Positions 47,891 to 59,611 of a stretch of DNA of 64,000 bases are shown here, in pieces. The position numbers were made by a program, and so were the translations under genes. Location of the stretch: positions 3,798,213 through 3,862,212 of the forward strand of contig JADCRB010000030.1 in NCBI GenBank assembly GCA_021464245.1, in the 5' to 3' direction. The stretch is from Carallia brachiata. Taxonomy: Eukaryota; Streptophyta; Magnoliopsida; Malpighiales; Rhizophoraceae. The notes beneath the pieces were generated by a model. It saw nothing but the letters and a program-made list of their open reading frames with translations, made no database searches and was not told the origin of the DNA. The first letter of the stretch is position 1. Each line of letters starts with the position of its first letter.

Positions 47891-48929
47891 ATCTGTGAAA
47901 AATGTTCCCGAAGGTGAAAGCAATAAAGGAGATAAAGCAGTTGTTGAGGCTACTGATTCTCCACAAAAATCTGCATCGAAAGGGTCATCTAAGAGAGTAA
48001 GTTTTTCTGAATCTGTGGAGGTTTTCCCTCCAACCAAGAGGGGACGTACGAAAACTATTCAGGAGGATGGGTTGGTGAGGGGGAAGCGTTTCTCGCATGA
48101 GGAAGATGAGATGGTCCTAGAGGCTGTTAACAACTATATTAATACACATGGGTTAGGGGAAGAAGGTCTTGAAATGGTACTGAACTGTAGAAAGTACCCT
48201 GAAGTCAAACACTGTTGGAAAGAAATAAGAGCGGCCATACCATGGAGGCCAATTGAGAGTGTATATTATCGAGCCCATATATTATTTCAAAGGGGTGAGA
48301 AGCGTTCATGGACCCAAGAGGAGGTTGAAATTGTACGAAAGTTTCACAAAAAACATGGTGCTGATTGGAAAACGTTGGCCGAGGTACTTGGCAAACACCG
48401 GTTTCATGTAAAAGATACATGGCGCAGGATAAAACTGCCCAATACCAAGAAAGGAAATTGGTCCCAAGACGAGTACCAGACTTTGTTTGATTTAGTGAAC
48501 ATGGATCTGCGTATGAAGGCTTTTGAGGAAAAGAAAACGAAGCATGGAATGTTGCGAGACAATATCTGTTGGACAGCAATCAGTGAACAGTTGGGAACCA
48601 GAACCAATGCCCTCTGCTGTATGAAATGGTACGACCATTTAACATCACCTATGGTGGCTGAAGGTAAATGGCTCGATACAGATGACTATCGCCTTTTAAA
48701 TGAGCTTTATAACCAGGACGCTTGCTGCATGGAAGATGTGGACTGGGACAATCTTCTCGAGCATAGGCCTGGAGATGTCTGTCGAAAAAGATGGAACCAA
48801 ATGGTCAAACACCTTGGTGAACATAGGAATAGTTCATTTGCTGAACAAGTTGAAGTGCTCATGGAACGATACTGTCCTGATGTGCTTGAAGCAAGAGAGG
48901 CCTATGAAAGCAAATCTGCGGTTCCTTGA
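47124..48929 (+). CDS. REB1/TTF1 (DMTF1)-like Myb protein with lysine-rich repeats
   Basis: Probably a nucleolar DNA-binding protein of the RNA polymerase I terminator type (REB1/TTF1 family), inferred from Myb architecture. The first in-frame ATG is 47124 (strong context ATCATGGA), giving 601 residues in one exon; an upstream in-frame stop precedes 47031. Four tandem units of about 66-72 residues occupy the N-terminal third, each with HSVNLE, KLGKESSLLG, VECGDEI and a polylysine tail; in DNA they start near 47083, 47281, 47499 and 47701. Myb/SANT-type repeats follow at about 319-375, 391-432 (RSWTQEEVEIV to WRRI), 443-508 and 513-556 (GKWLDTDDYRLL). The lysine runs are likely nuclear/nucleolar signals. 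Unit 1 (KCKHSVNLETS) begins before the ATG, so the true N-terminus may come from an upstream exon (acceptor AACACAG at about 47051 or TTCTTCAG at 46996). Confidence 0.85.
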   Translation: MDDKLGEESSLLGANEQDQHSNQSDVGARMEGVVECGDEIRKKKKKRKKEKEGKHSVNLENALEKIVGEKLGKESSLLGENERDQHSIQSDVGAGMEGVVECGDEIHQKKKKKKKKKKRKNEKKEGNYSVNLETASEKIMDEKLGKESSLLGENEWDQHSVQLDVGARMEGVVECGDEIHKKKKKKRKKEKEGKHSVNLEIAVEKVMDEKLGKESSLLGVNKRDQPSIQSDVGTRMEGVVECGDEIHKKKKRKKAKSVKNVPEGESNKGDKAVVEATDSPQKSASKGSSKRVSFSESVEVFPPTKRGRTKTIQEDGLVRGKRFSHEEDEMVLEAVNNYINTHGLGEEGLEMVLNCRKYPEVKHCWKEIRAAIPWRPIESVYYRAHILFQRGEKRSWTQEEVEIVRKFHKKHGADWKTLAEVLGKHRFHVKDTWRRIKLPNTKKGNWSQDEYQTLFDLVNMDLRMKAFEEKKTKHGMLRDNICWTAISEQLGTRTNALCCMKWYDHLTSPMVAEGKWLDTDDYRLLNELYNQDACCMEDVDWDNLLEHRPGDVCRKRWNQMVKHLGEHRNSSFAEQVEVLMERYCPDVLEAREAYESKSAVP

Positions 48930-50006
48930 CTGTGTTATCCTATCAAAATGTGTGCTGCATCGCTGGCAACCTTCTGAAGCATAATGCTGTTGCGAGATTT
49001 ATCCTTCTAGTTTCCAGATCATCAAATTATATTTTGTTGGCTTTCTCATGGTTGGGGAATGACTTAGGGGATGGATCTATAATTTAATGCAGGGGAATGA
49101 AGATTATTTTCCAATGTGTTTAGAAAACTCTTAAAACCTTTTCTTTCTTTCTTTCTTTCTTTTTTGGTTTTCTACTTCAACTATTTCTGTCTCTTTCTGT
49201 CTTTTGGTTTCGGAGTTCAAGATAAACTTGGTGTAAAAGGCAACCCTCTTATGTTATCTGGGATAAGTTTTGTTCTACAATGTTTTTGGTTCTATTTTCC
49301 TGTTTGTTGCTGACAATTTACTTAATTATTGTCGGTAGCTGTTCGTCATTATTTATTTAGCCCCACATTTGGTTGCTGTCTAGCTGTTTTTCATTCTGTT
49401 CTTCACTGGCCCGTGATGCTATGCTTGTCCTTGGTTTGCTGGCTAATATTTTTGTTTTGAGGCCAATATACCTTTTGCGAACATGGAAGTATCATTATAA
49501 AGCTATAAGGAAATCCAACAAAGGAAAGACATTCCAATTATAGATTACCTTTAGGTGTTCAGTCAGAACGGAGAGCAAATACTAGCGACAATGTTCTTTA
49601 AATAAGCTATATTTGGCTAGTGATTGACGAGATTCTTGTTTTTGGTGTCTTCCCTAATTTTGACTTTGTTTGCGTTGTTCAGTTTTTTGAAGTGTTTGTC
49701 TTATCATAATTAAAGCATAAAGAAGTAAGCTGAGGCATTCTGGGGTGGCTGGAATGAATTTTAGGTTATTAAAACAGTTTCATTTTTGCCCATTTCTGAG
49801 CTTCTGGATATAGCATATTTAGCATGCATTAGTTGCAGATTTTTTTAGACAATTGCTTAATGTGTTTACTATTTAGGCAATTATATTTGCTTGCTTCCTT
49901 CTGTCATGTGCGTAGAAGCGTACATTTTTGTTCATACTATCTCCTCATGGATAATTTATGTTTCTTAATCCAAGTATTTATTGATTGCAGTTGATTGGTT
50001 GGCTTC
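48930..50006. other. 3' flank of the Myb gene and 5' flank of PIG-A
   Basis: No coding sequence is evident. A (TTTC)n run lies at about 49143-49160. An acceptor TTGATTGCAG at 49990 shortly before the PIG-A ATG suggests a non-coding first exon of PIG-A within this interval, whose donor I could not place. Confidence 0.5.
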
Positions 50007-53000
50007 ATGGCTCATCCGAAGCATAGAATCCTAATGGTTTCGGATTTTTTCTACCCCAACTTTGGTGGTGTCGAAAACCACATTTACTACTTGTCACAAT
50101 GCCTGCTAAAGCTTGGTCACAAGGTCGGATTTTTTCAATTGGTTTGTAAACATGCTGTCTGGTTTTCTGGCAATGTCATTTGACCAATGGTGGGAGACAG
50201 GAAGAAGCGTAAAGAATTTTTAGTAGTGCAGTAATTCATGCTATCACAGGAACTGTGGTGGGAGGGGATGTTCCACATTGATTGTGTCCATGCTTGAGTT
50301 TTAAGGCCTTGGAGGGAAAAAGTGGATAGTGTATGCATCAGTTTCATTTTTTGCCTGAAAACATGTTTTTTCTCTCTAATTTTTGGGTTATGTGGAAACC
50401 CTGTTTTGTCAATTTTGAAATATAGTGAGCAGTTTCTCAGAAGAATGCTATATTTTAATGTTTTGTTTACTACTTTCAGGTGAATAAAACAAGGAAAAAA
50501 AAATCATCAAAATTGCCCTCATAAAATTTCTGAGCACCACTTACTTTTCTGAATTTGTACTAATTTCTCTCAAGTGTGCAAGTGCTGAGTTCTGCTCGCT
50601 TGACATTGGCAGCGGACTTGACTTTTGGGTTTGGATATTACCAATTGTATATTAATTGCTCACATTTATTTTCAGGTCGTGGTTATGACTCATGCTTATG
50701 GAAGTCGCTCGGGGGTCAGATACATGACTGGTGGCCTGAAAGTTTACTATGTACCGTGGAGACCCTTTATTATGCAAAACACATTTCCAACCATTTATGG
50801 AACACTCCCTATCATAAGAACTATCCTTATTCGAGAAAAAATATCACTGGTGCATGGACATCAGGCCTTTTCAACTCTTTGTCACGAAGCTTTGATGCAT
50901 GCACGCACTATGGGTTACAAAGTTGTGTTCACGGATCATTCACTTTATGGTTTTGCTGACGTTGGAAGCATCCATATGAACAAGGTGTTGCAATTTACGT
51001 TAGCAGATGTGAGCCAGGCCATTTGTGTTTCTCACACAAGCAAGGAAAACACAGTGTTACGTTCAGGTGTACCACCAGAAAAGGTCTATGTAATTCCAAA
51101 TGCTGTAGACACTGCTATGTTTAAGCCTGCCTCAGAACGGCCTGATGGTACGGAAATTGTTATTGTTGTTATAAGTAGATTGGTTTATCGTAAAGGTGCG
51201 GATCTGCTAGTTGAAGTCATTCCAGAAGTTTGCCATCTCTATCCAAATGTAAGTTGTTTAAAGCTTCTTATTACATTAGATCCTTTTCTTATGGGGACAG
51301 TCTCTCGTCTTTGGACAGTGCAATTCACTTGTCAAACAATTGTTTTTCCAATAGCAATTTTAAGTCAGAAACAGCGTGGATTATGGGATACTTTTGAGGC
51401 TTTCTTCCCTACTCAAATGTCTAGCAGTGTGAAACCTTTGTACTCGTGTTAGTATCGGCCTATGTGTGCTGTACTGTATTATCCATCAACATTCATATGA
51501 TGATGAATCTGTTAGTGTCTTGTTTATGCTGTTATTATTTATCTCTTAGCAGCATCTATTATGTCCAAGGGCATCGTTTCAATTTAGAATTCTGCTTTCC
51601 AATAGTATTATGCTGGCGAATCCATATCATTCTAGCATGAGCATTGGTTTTGTCCTGTCAGAGTAAGTGCAGGCTGGGGAATAGTATTTGATTGGCTTAC
51701 AGTTGAAAATAATGTTTCAAGATTGTAACCAGTGTTATGAAGTGTAACCAATGTTAGAGCAGGATCGCACTGGGCAGTGTGTTGTAGTTGTACTTTTTCG
51801 TGTCATTTCAATCTCAAATCACTTAAATTGTGTATGGATGAAGGTTCGTTTTGTTATTGGAGGAGATGGACCCAAACGTGTGCGGCTAGAAGAGATGAGG
51901 GAGAAGCATTCACTTCAAGATCGGGTTGAAATGCTAGGTGCAGTGCCACATTCTCATGTGCGATCTGTCTTGGTTTCTGGCCATATATTTTTGAACAGGT
52001 GCAAGCTTTTGATACGTTTTTAAGTTGTAGTTTATTCAATTTAGTTGCTTGACCAGCTTGCTGGATTCGGTATTTATTTTATATAAAGAGTGCATCATAT
52101 TTCTTGGACCTAATTATTATAATTGTTGTATAGTTATTGGCTGCCATGCTACCTGTATGGCATGCATTGTGGCAATACAAAAGCTTTTCTTTTTAAATGA
52201 CAAATAAATGTTGCACATAATATGCAAACAGAGTAACTGAAGGTAAACTGGCTTTGAGCAACTATCAGGATATATAGACTTTCCTCTGTTGTGAATATGA
52301 TGACCAATTTTCAGACTCAAACGGTAAGATCGCATCAGACTGGGCTTCGTCTAGGCTGTTAGAAGCATCAGCTAGAGCGTTTGTCTCATCCGGTAGGATC
52401 TTTTGTGCATCTAGTGATTGTAACTTGTAATTAGGTGTATGGCATCTTATTACTTTCTCTGGACTGGAGGTTCAAATGCTGACTTCCTATCTGAAAGGAA
52501 TGGCAAGGGCCTTTGCATCATTTCTGATGTATCTCAAACTAATTCTAGACCTTAGAGATTGAAGAGATATGAGGAAGATAAAAGTACAGCTAAGCTGTCT
52601 TCTGGGTTAATTCAGGGAATTTTGTAGCAAAAAAAATTATATTGAGTTAGTAGTATCATCGGAAAAAAAAAAAAAAGATTCAAGATATAGCTTATACAAC
52701 ACCTTTTGATGGAGTTTATGCCAAGAAAATACTTGAAGTGGAAAAAGCTATTCCATTGGGAAGAGGAGTCCTGTTCTAGTTGGAAATTAGAATTACAATT
52801 TCTTTTTCCAGAATTTGTTTTGGTGGAATGTGTGATGAGTCCCAGTGAATTTATAAAGTGATTTCTATTGCATTAGATACTGTCAAACATGACTTAAGAC
52901 TAATATTTATGTGAAATTTCTAGGAAACAAGGATAAAAAACCAAAGCCCATGAGAAGGCAATTTATTTTTTTAAATTCCTTGCTGCATTACTTTTCTTTT

Positions 53001-54341
53001 GTTAAGTTTTTCCTGGCTTTTTTCAGTGGATGAAGGTTAAATAACTCATTAAAAAAAAGGAAATTACTTATTTGCAAGAAATATAGTAATTTATTCTCTC
53101 TATTCTGCCATGAGGATTAGGTCTATTATTGCTTTTTGGAGATGATGCTATGCTCTCTCTTTATACTTTTTACACCATTTTTCTGTAATTGCTAATATTA
53201 ATTACAATTAATGCAACTGGTAGATAGTTACAGAACAGCAGGGAAATAAGATGTTCAAGTGTGATTTATTGTTAAACGTCTTTGATAGTTTTGAAAGTTT
53301 ATTATTTTCGTTCCACCAACATTCTTCCTGTCATTCGGCTCTATGGCAGCTCTCTAACTGAAGCGTTCTGCATAGCCATATTAGAAGCTGCAAGTTGTGG
53401 ACTTTTGACCGTCAGTACGCGTGTAGGGGGTGTCCCAGAGGTATGTATTAAGAGTTGTTTTCTTCTCCTTATGGATAATATCCAAATAGTGTTTGTAATA
53501 GTTCACTCATGACATTCTGAAGGGATATTTGTTAGAACCTAAACAATGTACTCAGCTACTCTTGGCCTTCTACGAGTTCAGGTGCTACCAGAGGATATGA
53601 TTGTACTCTCAGAGCCAGATCCTGGTGATATGGTGCATGCAATTATGAAAGCAATATCTCTACTTCCAAAAATTGACCCGCAGATCATGCATGAACGTGT
53701 AAGTGATATCGTGTGTGTTTTTCCTTTTCTTCTTTTTGTTAACTAATACTTTTGACATGGGGAATGGTTTATTTTGTCATGCGCTGCTACTAGATGAAAA
53801 AGCTCTATGATTGGCATGACGTTGCAAAAAGGACAGAGATTGTATATGATCGTGCTTTGAAATGCCCTAATCAAGGTCTTCTGGAGCGGCTCTCACGGTA
53901 TGCAAGTAAAAGATTAACTAATTGAGTATGTGTTTGCTCCAGAAAGCACTGAATGTTTGTATGTTCTAGATGTGATCCAAATGAATTTGTTAAACCCGTC
54001 CTCCTCGTGTAAGAACTTGATGATGTTATGGAACAACTTAATAGCTAACAGAAGATGCACTCTTAGCTTGCCCTTTGGATATTAGGTATCTCGCTTGTGG
54101 CGCTTGGGCAGGCAAGCTTTTCGCCTTGGTTATGATCGTTGATTTTTTGCTTTGGCGTCTATTGCAGCTATGGCAGGTACAACCTTCTTCTACATGTCTT
54201 GGTGCAAGTGCGACCAACTGTTTTGATCCTTCTCACTGTTTCTTACTTCTCTTAATATCTTATTAGCCAGCAGAGAATATCGAAGAGGTGCCAGATTTTG
54301 TGGTATCTAATTGTCAAGATGAACGTTGCGCTGAGATCTAG
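50007..54341 (+). CDS. PIGA: Phosphatidylinositol N-acetylglucosaminyltransferase subunit PIG-A
   Basis: Catalytic subunit of the first step of GPI-anchor synthesis, moving GlcNAc from UDP-GlcNAc to phosphatidylinositol at the ER. Eight exons, all GT-AG: 50007-50123, 50676-51248, 51844-51998, 53350-53440, 53582-53698, 53794-53897, 54086-54176 and 54267-54341; 440 residues with every junction in frame. The N-terminal [20 protein letters not shown] is the conserved GT4-type Rossmann start. [32 protein letters not shown] and the acceptor block [20 protein letters not shown] follow. The EX7E catalytic motif ([10 protein letters not shown]286 and E294) is intact. A single C-terminal transmembrane segment at about 397-415 ([19 protein letters not shown]) fits ER anchoring. 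The Arabidopsis equivalent is SETH2. The protein is of normal family length and looks functional. Confidence 0.96.
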
Positions 54342-57060
54342 TGAAATTCAAAGCTTGAGTTGATAATTCTACTTCCCATGATTCCATGGCTTTCCTGCCC
54401 TTCTTCGATTTGTAAATCATCTGGTCAGTGCGTGGAAGGGAGTCTTGATCAACTTGTTCTTTTGTTCTTCGTAGTAACCCCATGCGTGAAAGCAAAAGTT
54501 CTGTATTGGTAAGTGATGATCTTGCTTTCTTGCAACACTCTTCTTCTCAGCTTGAGAATTGAGAATCGGACAACCGCTTGTTTGGTAAGCCTAGTGTCGA
54601 ATCTTTATCGCGCTTCTTTTTTTAATGTTAATTGACTCGAACTTGAGATCTTTAATTTTAAAGATGATTGCAATATCACTTGTACATTTACTAATAAAAC
54701 GTTATTAGCATTCCATTTTTGGGATACTGGCTATATTCGCCGGTTCTAATGAATCACTGACTCTGGAGTCTGTAACATTAATGCTTAGAAACTAATTTTT
54801 ATGCGGTAACAGTGGTAAGTACTTAAATAATACCCATTTATAATATACACCAGTCTTTTTGCTGCAATAGTTGGATCAATAATAGAGGAGGTGGTGCCTG
54901 CGCACAACTCATTCAGAATCACCAATTTGTACTAGCATGACTGGAAACCAATTATTTTACAACTCCATGTTATTGTTGGGTTGGATGACAAGAATATTAC
55001 TTCGAAACAACTGTCTTTTGGTGGGGGGGCTAGATGCAAAGGGGCAATCAATAGTTTAACAGGGTGGTTGCTTAAATAACACATCCACCACATGGAGCAA
55101 CTATAACTTGTCGCCAATGGGGAGTAGTATAACCATGCAAGCTCAATCAAACAATGTGGTCAATGGCGTTATCAGATCTGTTATGATTCAACTTTTCGAC
55201 ATTTCTTTGACTATCTTAAGTGATAGATAATTTTCTAATGGAGAGACTTAACAGATAGAGGGAGCAAAAGATTTTTAGAATGGTCAAGAAAAGTCGAAAG
55301 ATTTGATTTACATAGATGTCATTATTCTTTGATATGCTAGACATTTGGCTACTTGTCTTAGACTTGCTGTATTCAATCCAGTTGTTTAGCAACATATTTT
55401 TTTCTTGAGAAGCTGTTGCAATATATTTACTAAAAAAATTGATTTATTTAAACAAGTTTGGTAAGTTAAATCATTTCAGTAATTTGGTTAATAGAATGAG
55501 CCTACTCAAAACATTTTCTTAAAAAGACAGTTTGCTTTGACGCCAAGGATACGACAGGTAGCATTGCACATGGCTTTCCAGTGAGTAGCTGCACAAGCAC
55601 ATAATTAACGACTTGCTTTCCTTGTCACCAATTTTTGACTGCCATTTGCATCCTATTATTAATTTGAATGACTACTAAGTGCCATGGCGGCGGTAATCCA
55701 TCTATCGACAAAGATTGGTCAATGGTGGTCCATTGAACAAAAGAGGTGTATTCCTGTCTTATTGAATAGTGCTTAAATTTTGGTGTCAGAAATATCTGGT
55801 AATTAAGAACTTAAATTTTATTTTCAAAATTTTGAATTCTAATCAAAGCAAAGGTATGAGATTCATGAGAGTTAAGAAAGTTATATGCATTACGTAACTC
55901 TTGACATGAGCTTCTTAATAGACACACACAAAAAAGTAATTTATTATATTTATCTTGATGCCGGATAATATATGGGGAAAATCAATCTCTAACACAGAAT
56001 TTGATTTGACCAACAGAATTGAATTGGGAAAATGTTTTGTGTTGTTTTTTTCCAATATCAAATTAATTTTAGAGAATTATGTTTCAGTTTGCGCTAGCAT
56101 AGTTAGTGTTGGAATAATCAATCATGTAATTCTTGAATGATGCAAAAATTTACATAATGTTCAATTTTCCAGAAGTGTTGTATAACTTTTTAGGAAATTA
56201 TGGTTATAAAAATTGACAACTCAAATAACAAGCATTACACCTAATAGTACCAAAAAAAGAAATTGTAATCTTTTAATTGTAGTATAGCTTTATCAATCTC
56301 GCTTGCAGAATTTTCTTCTTTCTACAATTCCATTAACGTCCTTAATCGTTTTTTCTTTTCGTATTGCGATCAAGTTGTATCACATTTCAACTCTTAGATA
56401 TTGTAATAAGAAAAAGTTAAAAAAATATTAGATATTGTCATAAAATTGAGTTGTCACTTTAATATTACTTAAAAGTATGAGTATAGTCATGTACTCAAGC
56501 TCATATAATTAGCCTAATTTCAAATATGAATAATTTTTTTTATTTGTAAGTACAATAATTATCAACTTTTTTTTTTTTTTGGTAAAAAAAGAGTTTAAAT
56601 GTAAGAGAATCCCCATCCTAAGATAAAGGAACGCTTATTAACCACTAATTTATAACAAAATTTACATATTACTCATCTATAAAAAATTATAATAGCGATC
56701 GACAGAATTTAAACTTGAGATAAGTAAAAACACTTAAACGTTGAACTACTCTCGTGGACTAATAATTATTACTCTCTTAACAGTTGAGAAGAAAACATAG
56801 CCAAAGCCAAAAGACAATGTAATTGTGGGGCCAAAATGATTCCAATCAAGCAAAAAACTGCTGGCATCCAGGCTAGCAAAACCCCTTTTCCTTTTTTTTT
56901 TTTTTTTTTCAAGGGAATCCTCTCTCAACGGCTCCCCCACTGAATGCGTGCTGGCTCCAGGTCAGGTGAGGTAACTAACCGTTGGTGGGGGGCCTCGTTT
57001 TCTCGGAACTCTTTCCAAAATAAATAACCGTTACAAAAGCTCCCCTTTTTTTACTCTCCA
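54342..57060. other. Intergenic region
   Basis: PIG-A 3' flank followed by AT-rich sequence with poly-T tracts. I see no coding feature. The last 200 bases contain the patellin promoter and a (CAAA)n run at about 57061-57080. Confidence 0.5.
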
Positions 57061-57093
57061 ACCAAACAAACAAACAAACAGCTCAAACCAAGC

Positions 57094-57390
57094 AAGAAAA
57101 ATTCTTGGTTTGCAAGAAGATCAGCCAAAATTAAGGCATACTTTCTACAAGAAACACCTTAGAGTTTTGGTCCTTGAGGTGGGTTTTCATCCATTTTCCA
57201 TTTTCTCTCCTTTTTCTATTGCAGGAATTCAACCACTTGATTCGCTGTTTGTTTGATTTTTTTTTTAAGAAAAATTCTTGGTTTGCAAGAAGACCAACCA
57301 AAATTAAGGCATACTTTCTACAAGAAACACCTTAAAATTTTGATCTTTGAGGTGGGTTTTCAACCATTTTCCATTTTCTGTCCTTCTTCC
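57094..57390 (+). repeat. Tandem duplication in the patellin 5' UTR
   Basis: A segment of about 120 bp (57094-57215) recurs at 57267-57390 with few differences: AAGAAAAATTCTTGGTTTGC, GCATACTTTCTACAAGAAAC and GGTGGGTTTTCA.CCATTTTCC are shared. Each copy has a splice-donor-like TTGAG|GTGGGT (57178/57179 and 57351/57352). Acceptor-like sites follow at 57224 (ATTGCAG) and 57431 (TTTTCAG), the latter just before the coding start. Confidence 0.85.
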
Positions 57391-57455
57391 AGTGCGTTTT
57401 GCTGTTTATTTAATTTTTTTTTGTTTTTCAGTTTGGTTATTTGTCAGATATAATC

Positions 57456-59611
57456 ATGACTGTTGAGGAGACTCAGGTGGCTGAGATCGTGGTTCCTGAA
57501 GAGCCCAAGAAGGTTGTTGCTGTTGAAGAGAGCAAGAAGATTGTCGAGGAAGTGGTGAATGATGCTGATTCCAAGCCTAAGACGACAGTTCAAAAGAGCT
57601 CCTCTTACAAGGAAGAGAGCAATTTTTTGTCTGATCTGAAAGAGTTTGAGAAAAAAGCATTAACTGAGCTCAAATCCAAACTCGAAGAAGCCATTCTCGG
57701 AAACAATCTGTTTAAAAAGGAGGAGACAAAGAAGAAAGAGAAAGAGAGTAATAATGGCAGTAAGATTAAGGAGAAGAAGGAGAAGCCAGCTGTCGATGCT
57801 GAGAAAGAGAAGGAAAGTGGATTGAAAGAAGGGGAAAAACAGATAGAGAAACAAGTAGTGGAAGAAGAAGAAAAAGAAGAACGTGAAAAGGGTGAAAATG
57901 CAAATCGCCCAGACGGAGGAGCTGAAGAAGAAGAGAAGAATAAGAATCCTGAGGAGGTAGTGGGTGTTGAACAAAAAGAAGGAGAAGCAGAAATTAACAA
58001 GGACATCTCCCTTTGGGGGATTCCACTTTTGCCTAGCAAAGGTGCAGAGGGTACTGATGTGATCCTCTTGAAGTTCTTGAGAGCTAGAGAGTTCAAAGTC
58101 AATGATGCCTTTGAGATGCTCAAGAAGACCCTTCAATGGAGGAAGGAATGCAACATTGATTCCATCTTGGATGAGCAGCTTGAAGTTGATCTGAGCCCAG
58201 CTTTCTATATGGATGGTGTGGATCGCGACGGTCATCCCTTGTGTTACAATGTTTATGGTGTGCTTGCAAATGAGGAACTTTATGCAAAGGCATTTGGGAG
58301 TGAAGAGAACCGCAAGCAGTTCCTAAGGTGGAGGTTCCAATTGATGGAGAAAGGGATCCAAAAGCTTGATTTCAAGCCTGCAGGTGTTTCTTCTTTGCTT
58401 CAAATCAGTGATCTCAAGAACTCTCCCCCTCCGTCAAAGAAGGAGCTCAGGATTGCCATGAACCAAGTCGTTGGGGCTTTGCAGGACAATTACCCTGAAC
58501 TTGTTGCAAAAAATGTGAGTCACTTTGACTCCCCAGATTGAAAAACTTTTTCCATTTACTTTACTAACATTGCCTTATACTCCTCTGAATTATTGTGATT
58601 GCAGATATTCATAAATGTACCATTCTGGTTTTATGCTCTTAACGCCTTGCTAGCTCCTTTCTTGACCCAAAGAAGCAAAAGCAAATTTGTGGTTGCCCGG
58701 CGGGCCAGGGTTACTGAGACATTGCTCAAGTAAGTTTCAGATCGTGTGTGCACTTTGCCTTTTTCTTTTTTTTTTTGAAAAAAAAAAAACAACAACGACC
58801 CCTTAATCCCAGAGTTAATTAGGTTCAGCAGCATGAATCTTTTCTCGTCATTTGTGGACGAATAGCTAACATCATTTTAGTGGAGTTTGTTCTTAAAACT
58901 TGAAAGCTGAAATTTTTGTTTGAATTTTAATTGGTCATGAAAGGTACATTCCCGCAGAGCAAATCCCTGTCCAATACGGGGGTTTCAAGAGGGAGAATGA
59001 CTTTGAGTTCTCCAGCGAAGTTAGTGAAGTTTCAGAGGTCTTCGTCAAAGCTGGATCAACAAAGACTATTGAGATCCCAGCAAATGAGGTACTAAATAAT
59101 TGTACTGACAATTACTACTCTATGCTCTTTTTTTTTTTCCATTTCAGATTAGATTATTAAGTAAGACTTACATAACTACATTTAAATAGTAACGACATTT
59201 GATGTGTGTTTTTTTTTATGAATTCTACTAGCCAATGACTCACAAATGAGTGCTTTAATTCCTATGAACAAAAAAAAAAAAAGAGAACATTATTGCTTAC
59301 AATCTGAAGCTATGAATCGAATAATTGGCTAAATCGTTGTGTGATTTCAGGTTGGAAACACAACGCTTTGGGACTTGACCGTTTTGGGTTGGGAAGTAAA
59401 TTACAAGGAGGAATTTGTGCCAGCGGATGAGGGCTCCTACACCATTATCATTCAAAAGGGCAGGAAAATGGTCTCATCCGAGGCACCAATTCGCAATACT
59501 TTCAGGAACAATGAACCAGGGAAGGTTGCTCTGACAATTGAGAATAATTCAGGCAAGAAGAAGAGGGTTCTGTACCGGTACAAGGCCAAGAAATGTGCTT
59601 CTTCCTTCTAA
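57456..59611 (+). CDS. Patellin (Sec14 plus GOLD domain protein)
   Basis: Phosphoinositide-binding membrane-trafficking protein, in plants associated with the cell plate and plasma membrane. Four exons: 57456-58514, 58605-58729, 58944-59088 and 59351-59611, GT-AG and in frame; 529 residues. The start ATG opens MTVEETQVAE, typical of patellins. Residues 1-185 are acidic and lysine/glutamate-rich, probably disordered. A CRAL-TRIO N-terminal helix region at about 197-230 (VILLKFLRAREFKVNDAFEM) leads to the Sec14 lipid-binding lobe at about 245-415 (GHPLCYNVYG, LQDNYPELVAKN then IFINVPFWFY, TQRSKSKFVV). The C-terminal GOLD domain is at about 425-525 (VLGWEVNYKEEFVP, KKKRVLYRYKAK). Introns sit in the Sec14 and GOLD parts. 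I cannot assign the patellin number with confidence. Confidence 0.94.

Noticed and set aside
57605..58235. Long minus-strand open frames opposite patellin exon 1
   Set aside because: Produced by the GAA/AAG-rich acidic-basic coding sequence; the complement gives serine/phenylalanine low-complexity protein.
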